DNA from: Sycobia sp. Sy_11 | Taxonomy: Eukaryota; Arthropoda; Insecta; Hymenoptera; Epichrysomallidae | DNA length: 64,000 nucleotides | Reading direction: 5' to 3' | Assembly: GCA_018907035.1 (NCBI GenBank) | Contig: JACCIC010000166.1 | Location: 575,501 to 639,500 of the forward strand | Notes under the pieces: generated by a model | The model's database searches: none | Told to the model about the DNA's origin: nothing | Seen by the model: the letters and a program-made list of their open reading frames with translations, nothing else | Shown here: positions 26,101-39,282 of the stretch, in pieces | How positions within the stretch are numbered: position 1 is the stretch's first letter | Layout of the letters: each line of letters starts with the position of its first letter | Position numbers and translations under genes: made by a program

Positions 26101-29100
26101 ATTATCCAGGGTATCATTTCTCAAGCTGGAATGAGTAAGATTAGTCGCCGTTGTTTCTCGATGTCAAACCGTACGGGGAATATTTCAAGTTATTCATCAA
26201 TATTATTCATCTTAGTTGATCACATCGCTCGCGCAGTGTTCAGCTATGAAACCATCCTCTCCACGGTAGGCCAAAAAGTCTGATGAAAAACTTCTAATTA
26301 TGTCGATAACCGTGATCAAAGTTCTCCTAGAGACAGTATGGTTCTTGAGCTCCACAAAATTTGCTCTTTTTTCAAAAGAACGCCGCACCAATCAGAGCGC
26401 ACATATGTGGCCTCCCTTCTCCTTCTATTGGAAGCTCTTTGTATCTTTTGGAGAGTATACCTAGTATCACCTATGCTTAGTACCACTCTCGATATTTTTA
26501 TGTTGTAAAGCGCCGAACCGTTGAGTTCTTTTTTATCTCGGCTTTATGGTGAATGTTCAGTTTTTACTAGACGAAAAGCTCATAAAAATAAAAAATAAAA
26601 AAATTAAAAAGACATCATTTATTAAAAAGGTACTTTCGAAATCGTTCATTATTGTTATTATAGGCTCAATAATAGTATATATCAGATAAATAATTATATC
26701 AGAATATACCAAATAACGTTCTGATGAGTTCACTTATAGCTATACAATTACACAGGTTAGAATTTTTTACAAATTTTTTACAATATTTATACAAATAATT
26801 AGAAAAGTAAAATATATAATATATTTTTTAAGCAAAAAGCCTATTGAATATTTATGTTATAAAATAGTAATAAGTATGCTCTAATGAATTTTTGAGTTCT
26901 TATGTATCACCTACATTTTTCTGATTATGTACTATCTATTCTAATCAAAATTAAATCTATTAGTTTTTCAAAAATTATATATACATTTCAATTAATTGTA
27001 TTTATTTTTACCTTATTCTATTATACATGATCGGGCTTGGTGTGTAATACTATACCAAATTATGCGTCTCTTTTCTATTATTTATTTATATTTATATGGA
27101 CTAGATAATTATTTTAATGAAACGTACGCATCGAACATGTACAATTTCTGTCATAAAAAAATTGGAAAAATACTGTCTATAACGTGGCTTCAAAAAATTT
27201 GAACTCATGGAAAAAGTGCAACTATTATGCTAGTGAATAACAATAGCATCTTTATTCTCTCAGCTATTGACTTTTCTAAACCCAATAATTGATAATAAAT
27301 AAAAAGTTTTAACATTATTTAAAAGTTGTTTTCTTTTCTGTAGCTGTAAATACCATAATATGTCAGAAAATGAACTAAAAGCTATTTAGTTTAGCAGAAT
27401 TATTTTTAACATTTGCTAATACCCGACAGAAAATTGATACCGAAACAAATTTAGATTAGCTCAGCAAGTGATAAATACTTTAAGCCCACTATCACTATAA
27501 ACAAAAAGATAAGATTATGATAAATTAAATAATAAATAAGCAGTTATTGATTCATGCTATTTTAAATCCTTAGCAATGTGAATAAAATATATGTTCAGAA
27601 GACTTACCGTGCAAAGACCACGTATTAAATATTTAATATTAGGTTTTATAACGCCACACATGTCTCTTCCAACTCTTAAAAAAGAGTACCTGGTCCTACA
27701 TTCCCTAATTGGTATAATTTTAGCGTGTGCGTACATTAAAGTATGATTGGAGATTTGTGTTATTGTATTTTTTTCTTGAAACTCTAAGGCAATGGCTCCA
27801 TATCCAGCTATACGTGCTTCTCGTCCCTCAAACACAAAATCCTTCGAAGGTAGATTGAGACTTTTTAAATTTGAATCAGCTCTATCCAAGTTTAAACTTG
27901 CTTTTAACTAAATAATATAATATAATAATATAATAAAAAAATACAATCTTATTTTATGTATTATTATGAATTTAACGAAATGAATTCAATGAAAAATTTC
28001 AAGAAATTTGTGATTTTTTTCACTTAATTAATTATATGTTGTTGAAAAATAAGAATTTTTGATCAATCGATGCATTTACAAATTATGTATTAATCTATAA
28101 AAAATAAGAGTATACATGAGTTATTTCTGACGAATTTGAACTTTATTTATTTTGTGTCATAAAACTGGAGTAGTTTATGAATTATTGTTTTGTTTTTGCA
28201 TTTTATGAATATTTATTAAAGTATGAACACTAAATCTCATGAATAATCTTTAAGTTCATATTTTCATCAATATAATTATTTAAATCAAAGATAAACGATT
28301 GTTTATCAATGTATAGTATAATAGTAAAGTTAAAATGGAAGTAATCAATATATTCGTGAAAATTTGTAATGTATAGGGAATACGCATGCTTAATTGCATA
28401 CTATTATCTTTCTGAATGCTAAAGAACTCTCTGATCGTTGCTTGTCCACTTTTCTAGAATTTCATCGTACTAGGTTCATAATTTGCCACTCCATTTACAA
28501 TTGACGGATAATTGCTGGTAAATTTTCGGCATAGTATATTTAAATTTGATGAAACTTGTCAAGTCAGATCAAGTCAGAAAGGTATGTTAAAAGTCACTTT
28601 GAAGTTGATGTGAGGTTAAACTATTGGGTGTACAGGTAAATTTCTAGCGTTTATTAAAGGATGGCACCACCAGTGGATCTTGGGCAGAAATTTTAGACTA
28701 TGTGTATTACATTTGTACGTTATGTTTCTATCAACAACTGTGCAGCGTTATATTTCAACATTTCTTTCAGCGTCGCTTATTTTATCGAGCAAAATCGTGG
28801 CAAGTTTCTAACCAAATAAACGTAATTTGTGAGAAGCGCTGCTTCTATTCTTTAATGTGAGGGCTATCGTTTGTTTTCGAAAACTTATGCGTCGAAATCT
28901 ATAGATAAATCAACATGCCGCGAGTGGTTTAAACGGTTCAAAGATGATTTGGAAGGTAAGCATTCCTCCGGAAAGCCGGAAAATTTTAAAGATGAAAAAT
29001 TTGATGCTTTGCTGGATGGGGATTCGTACCAGATACAAGAACTTATTGCATCATTGGACATCAGGTAACAAGCCATTTCTCTGCACCTAAAACCATTGGC

Positions 29101-31542
29101 ACTATTTGAAAAGGTTGGAAACTTGCTGCAATGCTGATTGAAGCCGAGAGACGTCGAACGGCGATTTTGCATGTCTGAAATGTTGCTGCAGCGGTATACA
29201 AATAAATCATTTTTGCATCGTATTGTCACTGATGATGAAAAATGGATTTATTATGATAACCCTCAATGCAGAAAATCCTATACAAAGTCCGGCAAGCCCA
29301 CCCATCGACGCCAAATCGAAATATTCATGTAAATAAGGTCATGATCTGCATATGATGGGGTCAAAAGAACGTCGTGTACTGCGAACTGTTTACAAGTGGT
29401 TAAACCATCAAAGGACCCTTATATCGAACCTATCTTATTTGTTTGAAGCGAGCATTACAGGAAAAATGATCAGAATATGAGACCAGGTATGAGTCCATCA
29501 TTTTTCATCACGATAACGCTCGGCCACATGTTGCGGCCTCGGTTAAAACTATATGGAGAATAGTGGATGAGGGAATCTGCCTCGCTCGTTTTATAATCCA
29601 GACTTGGCATCGTGTGAATACCATTTGTGTCGATCAATGCAGGGCACTTTACGGGAATACGCTTCCGTTCAGTACAGGGAATCAAAAATTGGCTCGATGT
29701 GTTCTTGGGCTCAAAAGACGAAAAATTTTTTTCGTCCGGAATTTATAAATTGGAAAAAACACTGGAAATTGACTTGTACACCCAATATTAGATAATACTA
29801 TGCTAAGATTGAGCAATGAATATATACCAAAATAAGAGTTATATTTCGCACATGAAATGCAGTCTTATGCTTACCGATTTTGGCTGATAAAATTTCATTA
29901 ATTAATAATTGCGTTAATAAGAACATAAATTCATATAGTAGGAATATTACATAACTTTTTTTATTAAAGGCGCACATAAATTCATCATAAATTATTACCG
30001 TCAAAGCCTTCCTATTAGTGAAATGATAAAATAAAAAAATATTTAAACAAATTATTTATTAAAAAAAGTATTTGTTTTAGTCTCTTGCAAATCTTGTACA
30101 TTATAATCGTAGATAAATACCCATGCGAATTCTAATGCAAAGCCAATACTTTATGATATTAATAAATGTTACCTCTACTACAGCTACATCAGTTTTCGTC
30201 GCAATGCAATCCTGTGTTTGCGTATATATCTTATCAACGTCCTTTGTATATCTTTTATCATATTTTAAAACCTTCATATTTACGATTACGAAAAATCGTA
30301 GCTTCTTCAATTCATTTTGTTGATTAATGAAGCATTCGGCATAACTTAATAGAAATAACTTGGAAATGATACCAGCGCTGCATACTAATACACGGGCATG
30401 TGTATTATTGTGCCTGCCCATTATTGCAGCTTGATATTTATAATCTGCTTCATATGCGGGAAATCCACCTACAAGTTCTTCCGATGATAAAGATATAGCT
30501 AAATAGAAAAAAATCAGACAATTTTATTAGTATATTGCTTGTATTTCACTTTTTTAATATGAATTCGTCCTAAACAAAATAGTATTCGTATTAGGACTAT
30601 TTTATTGCAGGAATAAAAAATACATATTTTGAGATATAACTTACGTAAAGTAAGCGAATATTTATTTAAAATGAAGAAAATGAAAGAAATATTTTTTTGA
30701 CATAACAATGACTCTTTTTAAAAGAATTATTTTGTAGTGTACGAAACCGAAGCCAAGAGCTAAAAGTTTGTTTCTTTGTGAACTCCTGAAAATGCCTGAT
30801 TATTACAATTATGGCATGTGAATTTTGAGAATCTGGTACGATTCTTGACCTACGTATAGAAAATTATGTTGCAAAATATTGAAAAATACGCAATTGACTG
30901 CGCTTGCGACCTGCTGCTTTTTTCTATTAAATGTTGTTTAATCCAAAATTCGAAGTTTATACAATGAAAATTTTAAAGTGATAGAGAACTATAGTATAAC
31001 TTCCATTTTTTCAGACGAGAATCATCGTCACATAAAATTGTCAAATATTAATTTGATTAGTTCTTTTTTGGAAAATATTAATCAGCATACTTTTTACACG
31101 TTATTAGAGATCAATTATTTAAATAGATGGATTTAAAAAACGATTTTGAAATGCTTCGCCAAAGACTCGGACCATTAACATCGTTAAGCAACTACATTTT
31201 GTCCATGTAACTTCTTTCTGAATCTTTTTTTCCGTATGGCTTAAAATTTAAGAAATTTGAATGGGTTAGTTCTAGTTGAACTCCTTATATTCATAAGTAT
31301 TTTTATCGGTCTTATAGACTTTATAAAGTAACTAGCATCCCCCGTCTTAGCTTCGCCCGAGATAATAATTTAACTGATTTCATAAAAAATTCAATAATAT
31401 CTAAGTAAAAAAGTACTCTATATATAAAAATCTATATTTCTATAAATAATTAACCGTAATTTAACTATCGTCGCTTCTGTATAAAAAGCTGTTACAATGT
31501 AGCGTCCTCTTTAAAAAGTTAATATTTTGCCGACCATTTTAT

Positions 31543-31604
<62 letters not shown>

Positions 31605-32318
31605 TGCATATTAAATACGGCTTCGATGGAGAAAATTATACTTTTGAGTTCCAGCGGTAGAAAAAGATTTCCAAGTGTCTCGAGACGACGTTTACGTAGA
31701 GTATCATGTTCGGACTATAGAAAATGTCTGGTGACGACGGCTATAGAGAGTTTTGTTTTGAGGAAGTAGAATACAATGTCCAGGTATCCCAGAATGATTC
31801 TTACTGGGAGTGTCGAATGATAGAATACGAATCTCTTCATAGAAGTCGTACTGACATACCTGAACATTGTTTCCCACCAACTATACATGACACTATCCGT
31901 AGAAGTCGTTCCAAATGATCTGGAAATCATATTCTATCATCCGAACAGGAACTCCCCGTAGAAATTGTTCCACATACCCGAATATCGCTTCCTAACGACT
32001 AAACACAATACTTCCCTTAGAAGTCGTTCGGAAAGACCTAGATATCGTATTTTACCATCCTAACACGAATCATCCCATAGAAGTTGATTTCCTCATACCT
32101 GACGTTGTTTTCTATCAACTAAATACAATATTCCCCGCAGAAATCGTCCAGAGGCACCTGGACATTGCATTTTATCATCGGAACACACAACCGCGTCTAG
32201 AAATCGTCTTGAGGCAACGGAATGTCGTAATCTACCGCCCGTACACGCCAATACAATATTTCTCAGTAGAAACCGTATGGAAAATGTGTATATATAATAT
32301 GTACAAGATAATATACAT

Positions 32319-32371
<53 letters not shown>

Positions 32372-32508
32372 TATATTTCCATTTTTTCAATGAAATACCG
32401 TGAATATTTTCGTAGTGATACCAACTGAAATTCAAGCAAAATGTTAGTATGCGAATAGCATATTTTTTAAGCAGACGATAGATATTGCTCTTTTATGCAG
32501 AAGTGACG

Positions 32509-32565
<57 letters not shown>

Positions 32566-32758
32566 ACTTTCGAGGTTGTTGGTAAAGAGTCCTATTTTGC
32601 CATCATCTCTTTTGTTCACGATAAAAAAACATAGTCTCTTGCCACAATTCTAAAGTTAATATAATTTATAAAAACAAAAATATAATTCGTCGTCACAAAC
32701 TATATTCAGTATGATTTGGCATACAGAACCAGTTTATAAAATAAGGAGACAGACAGGC

Positions 32759-32824
<66 letters not shown>

Positions 32825-35800
32825 TCCCACATAAGAGAAAATAAAATTTACAAAAATCAAAAGATATCCATAAGGTATGAGAGTAGTTTCAGATTAACTT
32901 GAAGAACAAAAAAGGTAATACACCAACTAGTGCCCCACTTTCTTCAGGATATGAATCTCAAAGTTGGATATGAACATTCGTCTGAGCTGGCCTGGTATTA
33001 ATACTTTGTCTATGTAAATTAGTATGATATGATATGATATTATATGATATGATATGATAATGACAGTCAGACGACGATTGCTTACAATCACCCCAATAGA
33101 ATCTGAAATGGAAATACTACTAAAAATAAAATAAAAATTTAATTAAATAAATAATTAAAAATCCATATTCTGTGGTAATTATCCATAATTCTGCGTTATA
33201 AAGGACAACCTGACTGCCTCGACCACCTTAAATTTAAATTTACCATAAATAACATTTCAAGGACTAACCCGAAATAAAACCTAGCATGTTATTATATACA
33301 CGTTATTATATTATTATGTTATTATATTATGTTATTATATATTCCCTAAAGTAATTTATAAAATATTTATAGAATTTTAATTTAATACATAATTTTATAT
33401 TAATAAAGAATGGTATTTTTCTCAAATTCAATTTCATGTAGGAATTTTTAATGTAAAGTACGGATTATGAGATAGTATACAATGATGTTGATATACTTAT
33501 AGCTTATGTTGACTTTAATAAGTTTGAGATGGAAAACACTATGTTTTTTTTAACCTTTATTATTGACTATACATTTAATTTTTTTACATTGTACATTTTA
33601 CAGAATTTATACAGGTCGGTTGATATTATCGAAGAAATTTACAATATGCACGCTCGATTTTCCATTTGGAAAGTACAATAAATTTTAAATATTTAGTGGT
33701 AATACTGTTTTTTCTTTACATATCTTGCTTATTAAATTTTTCCTATATGATTCGTACTCTGGATACTGCCATAAAACATGATTTAAATCCTCTTCGTATT
33801 CTCTGCATTGTACGCAGATCGGGCTACCCACAATGCCTATTTTGGATAATAAAGCTGCTAAATTATAATGGTTTCATCTGCATCTGTTTATGGTAACTAT
33901 AGTGTTACATTTAAATTTTGAATTTTGAAACCACACTTTATGAGAATGGTTGAAGTATAATTAATGTGTTTAGAACCTTTGAGCAATCCTTGATTTAAGC
34001 ATGAATTATTTGTGTTTTCATATGATTTTTTTTTAAAATCTTCAAAAAAATCTATAAATGTTACCACGCATGTCTATGAGGGAATTTTTGTTACAAACGA
34101 TTTCGCAAGACAATCTGCAGCTTCATTTCCCATAATACATATGTGGGCATGGCACCAGATAAATTTTATATCTTTATTAATATTCGTTGTGATTATATTA
34201 TTATTCAATTGTTTGATTTTAAAAATGTAAGAATTTGTTTTTATATTTATTTTTACTGATTTCAACTTTTGAAGTGCGCTTAGTGAATCAGTTATTATCG
34301 AGAATTTTGTATAGTCTCTTTGCTGTATTAAATTTAAAGCTCTTAGGATAGCCATGCATTCAGCAGTAAAAATAGATGCATAATTTGGTATAGCTAGACC
34401 TGTTGTTTTGTTTTTATTTTCATAATAGCAAGCAATACCAACAGCTTTGTTTAACTTTGTATTTTTGTTACCATCTGTGTATAGTGCATGTGATTTTGTA
34501 TCGTACAAGTATTTGTTTAATATTTTATTTGGTTCTGTACTTTTTTTCATTTGAAGGCCTATCTTTGTATTGAAGATTATACTAGTATTCATAAATTTGC
34601 AATCAAAACAATATATATTGAAATTTTTGTGAACTTTTATATTTAAGTCACAAATCTCTACAATGCATTTATTTAGTAGTCTTAATGGTTTGTCCTGTAA
34701 TCTTTTTTTCATATTACGATTTACAGAATGAATAGTATTGAAAATTAGTAGATTTGAATTTGACATTACTTTAGCTAAGTAGTATTTACAAAGATATCTG
34801 ACGCGCTCAGAAATTGACTGGACCTTTGACTCGGCGAGAATAACGTTCGTTGGATTTGATTTTCTGTACCCCATCGCTGTTCTTAAACTAGCTATTGGAA
34901 TTTTTTCGAGTGTGTCAATGTGTTTAGCCGCTCTAGGAAAGTAGATAAAACTACAATAGTCTAGGACTGATCGAATAAAACTTTTGTAAAGGGTGTTTGT
35001 AGGTTGTACTGTACACCACTTGTCTTTCAACATTTTACATCGGTTCCAAATATATGTACCGTTGGTGTTGAAATCTATCGATTCTGTAAATTCTTTAAAA
35101 CATTTTTTCTTTTTATTTCTGAATGTTTTTATAGATATACAATAAATTTTATTATACATTATACGATCGCTGAGAGATTTACTGAAATTCCATTTTTTGT
35201 AAGTTGCCTTTCTTTGCCTTTTGATTTTGTTGCATTCCTCGTCCCACCATGGAACGGGATTTTTATACTTAGAAGGATCGATATTTTTCTTTTTAGGTGT
35301 ACTGTTTATCAATATTTACTGTTTACCAAACTGTTTACCAAACAATCTTATACCATTAGTGAATATTTCTTATTTTTTATTTGGCGGCGAGCTTATAAAT
35401 ACGTCTGTTATAAAAGTGGAGAAGTTAGAGTTTAATTTTATTTTAAAATAATCCCAATGCGTACGAAGTGTTTTTATTTTAAACGATTTTTTCTGATAAC
35501 TATTTTTATTGTGGTTGATAGAGCAGGAAATAGGAAAGTGATCAGAGCCAAGGGGATCATCGAGAACTTGTATACTTATTTTGTCGGCAATATTTTGAGT
35601 AGAGAATACTAGATCAATATTTGAATGATTGCTATTTAAGGGATTTATGCGAGTTATTATATTAGAATTGTGCACAAACAAGTTATACTTCTCTACACTG
35701 TTAGCAAGTCTCTCGCCATTCAAATCTGTTTTTGAACAATTCCATATAATATTATGAGAATTAAAATCTCCGACAAGTAAATTTGGGAAAGAGTTATCCG

Positions 35801-38800
35801 TGTGAGAAATCATAGAGTTCCAATGTTCTTGTGAGAGGATACCCTTGGCTCTATAACAAACCATAATATTAATTGATGGGTTTATATTCGTTAAACGTAT
35901 CTTACATACTTCAAAATTTATGTCCGCAGAGTCTATAATTATTTCTTTAAATGTGATGGATTTTCGAACTATTATGAGAATTCCTCCTCCTCTTGAATTA
36001 TTCCGATTTTTTTGTAGCTGGATGAATCCGGGAGCGAACGTACATTTGTTTTTATTTTTGTTATTTACCCATGATTCGATACATAAATATATGTCGATAT
36101 TTTGAAGTAAACCAGGAATCTCATTTCTGCGCAGATTTATACTTCGGGCATTCCAATATAAGAGTCGTAAGGTATTATTTGGAGCTGTCATTGTGTTATG
36201 TTATATATGTATAGTACAAATTCCTATATATTTCCTATATATATTTGTATATATCTAGATGTTTATGTTTCTGCATCGCTGTAATCGCTAATACTTTCAC
36301 TTTCACTGTGTTGATTTCATTAACGTTGTCCATGATTAATTTAGCTTTTATTCTTGTAAGTTTTGTTTTTACCGACCTTTCGGCAATTAGAGGATAAACT
36401 TTATTTATTATTTCAGTCACACCAGCTTTATTGTTTGCAATTTTCTGTACTTCTTCTATAATGTTAGGATTTTTGTACGTTTTTTTAACAAAATTTACAA
36501 ACTGATTGAAACTAAAGGGAACAGATTCGTATTCATTTTTAAAAACTTCGGTACAATTTTGTAATACATTTTCGATAAGAGTCATTTTTTGTTCGTGATT
36601 ACATTCGAGTTTTTTTTTCTTCTTTATTTGCGATATTTTACAATTTTTTTGCATATTCCCTACTGAAGAGTATGATTTTTCACAGTCGGTGAACAATGGT
36701 CTTTTAAATATCATTTGTTCACCACCTGTTGAACATTAGGCTGCTTATTACTCTAATTTTTTGCTTCTTGTGTTGATTTTATACTTTCTACTTATTCTGT
36801 CTGAGTGAACTCTTCTGTATTTGTACAGTTTCTTGAAAGATGTCCTTCTAATTTACATTTAAAGCATTTGATTGTATCTGTACTTGCATATATAGTGAAA
36901 TCAATTTCATCATAATTTATTTGTAACACACTTGGAATTTTTACGTATCCTCTGATTTTACATATACTTGACGCCTTTGGCTTTCAATGTGTTCATATCC
37001 TGCATCAATTATACTTGCTTTCATTATTGTTACTGTTGAACTTCTGTTTACTTTAAGAAAGTCAAGTATGCTTTCGAAGATACTGTTTGGAATTATAGGA
37101 GGGACGTTTGAAAGTATAATTCTATCGTATTTTGAAACCAGCGGCGTAATCAATATTTTCTTTTCTTTGATCATGATGAATTCATATTTTTCTGTTAAAC
37201 TGTCGACCATACTTTTACTAAATAAGTAGATACATACCCTGTTTTTCGATACTTTAGAAGCACAGAGGATGTTTTCAGGCTTTATAATTTTTCCTATCGA
37301 CACAGTATAATCTGTTAATGTAAAGTCGTCTGAACATGCCATTATTATAGCTTGATATCTTTTAGGACATTTTTTCTCTTGAGCTTTACTTCCGTAACTA
37401 GAATTTTCGAAATCTTTAGCAAAAAATTTAACAATTTTGTTCTGTAACTGAGATTCATTTGATATAAGTGGATTACTCTCGATTGGGAAGATTCTCCAGA
37501 TGCTGAAGACGCCTCTCCTAACATTATTTCAGCCATGTGAAATAATAATTTTCGCCACTAACAGGCACCACCCCGGGCTGTGGCCCATACACAGTATATC
37601 ATAGGTATACACTCGGCACTTGTATATATAACGCAGTTAGATGTAAACACGTCCGTACACGGCAGATGCGCAATTGTAACTGGAAAACACTATGTTAAGC
37701 ACTATTCAATATTTAGACAATCCCTACTAAAATGGCTCTTCTATTTCTGTTACAATTTCAATTATCGACAATATTTTCTATAAGACTGAGAATTTTATAC
37801 TGTGTAGAATATTCGTCCAAAGTCGATTTATTTGCGGTTTATTAGAGAATTTTGGTTTATTTCTTATTTTAATATATATTAAGAAGAATATTTTTCAAAG
37901 TTTTTCATATTGCATTTTAGAGGATTATCGAACGAGAAATTTGACTTTATATAAAATCTTTACTTTTAATTTATTGTATATAGTGCAATGTGTCGATAAC
38001 ACAGGCCAATTTCGGCTACCATTTCAATTTTAGCGACCAGTATTTTCAAACTAGTATCACTTGCATAGATAATATATCTATATTCTATAGACGTCGTCTG
38101 TAAATACGTCATGCTCTATCTTGAATGTTGATTTTATAATTTTATATATGTTCTATAGATCATACAAAAACAATAAGTTCAAAAAATATAAATCACAAGG
38201 TTTTTAATAATATTGTCAAAGTTATGGGTTATGCGTTATTTAGAACAGGTATGAAAGTACTTGTATCATAAATAGATAGATAAATTGAAGTTATTTTATG
38301 TTTTAAGGTTATAACTGACAGCTATCGAGAATAAAATTAATATTTATAAGAATTAAAAAATCAAATAGAATTGTAAATTTGTTTGAAAAGTAGCAAATTC
38401 ATTGTGATATATTATTTATGTAAATTATAAAAAGAAAAATGCGAATTGATTATCGTAGTATATTTTTGAAACTGGAGTAACTAATGTATGTTCATAAGTA
38501 AGTATCGCAAAGAGCAAAATTAATATTATTCGGATAGATTCGACTAAACAGTGCATGAATGCAAACTTCCTAGTCATGAATTCTTATCTTGTAGTATGCG
38601 AATAATAAGATGATCTAACATTATCCTTTTGTTCGATAATGAATTTTCTATTATTTAATCTGATTACTCGTCGAGAAGTCAACTACTCAGTTGATTTCAA
38701 GATGTCACCTATTCTCTGTGATAATTTCAGCTTGTCAGGTGATTTCCTTATCTAAGATATTTTTCGTCTTTCCTTAGAAATATTTAAAAAAAATTTTGAA

Positions 38801-39245
38801 ATTAATTTTATTTTAATAATAATTCACAAATTTAAATATGATCAAGAGACATTAATTCATGTACTGTTAATTCATGTACTGCCCGAATATCGATCATTTT
38901 TTATATCTAAGTCATAAGCAGTCGTTTCAAAATTGTTTTATTAATAATTATTAATTTTGCATGAATATTGTAAGATAAAACGCATAGATTTCCTTTAATT
39001 ATTTATATCTCTGAATATTTGAATGAGTTTTTAATGGTTCTTCAACAAAACAGCTACTACGTATCTGCCAATTCAAAATTTGGATAATAGGAAATGGCAA
39101 ATCATTTACTTACTATTGATATTTAGAAAATATCATCATAAACCTTTTAATTTTTTTTTCACAAACCTACAATCGACTCTTACCTTATTCAAATTAGATT
39201 ATAATAGTTATTTCATATCTCAATATTTTTATATTATTTTAAAAC

Positions 39246-39282
<37 letters not shown>

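Larger units (their letters stand above)
33546..37680 (-). mobile_element. Non-LTR retrotransposon with RNase H, reverse transcriptase core deleted
   Basis: A 4.1-kb minus-strand element flanked by a perfect 14-16-bp target-site duplication (TGGAAAACACTATGTT at 33530-33545 and 37681-37696), with a short A-tail at the 33.55-kb end. ORF1 starts at 37536 and shows frameshifts and a CCHC knuckle. ORF2 begins near 36191 with an exo-endo-phos endonuclease and ends with an RNase H domain carrying its acidic residues. The reverse transcriptase palm is absent. Non-LTR elements with EN-RT-RNase H order belong to the I/LOA/R1-type clades; without the RT the clade cannot be set. It lies in the first intron of the protease homolog on the same strand. 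Confidence 0.92.

Noticed and set aside
29470..29795. Overlapping frames on both strands at the right end of the 28.6-kb mariner
   Set aside because: They fall inside the degenerate transposase and out of its frame.
32711..32902. Arg-Glu repeat frame
   Set aside because: It is a translation of the (GA)n tract with no flanking coding signal.
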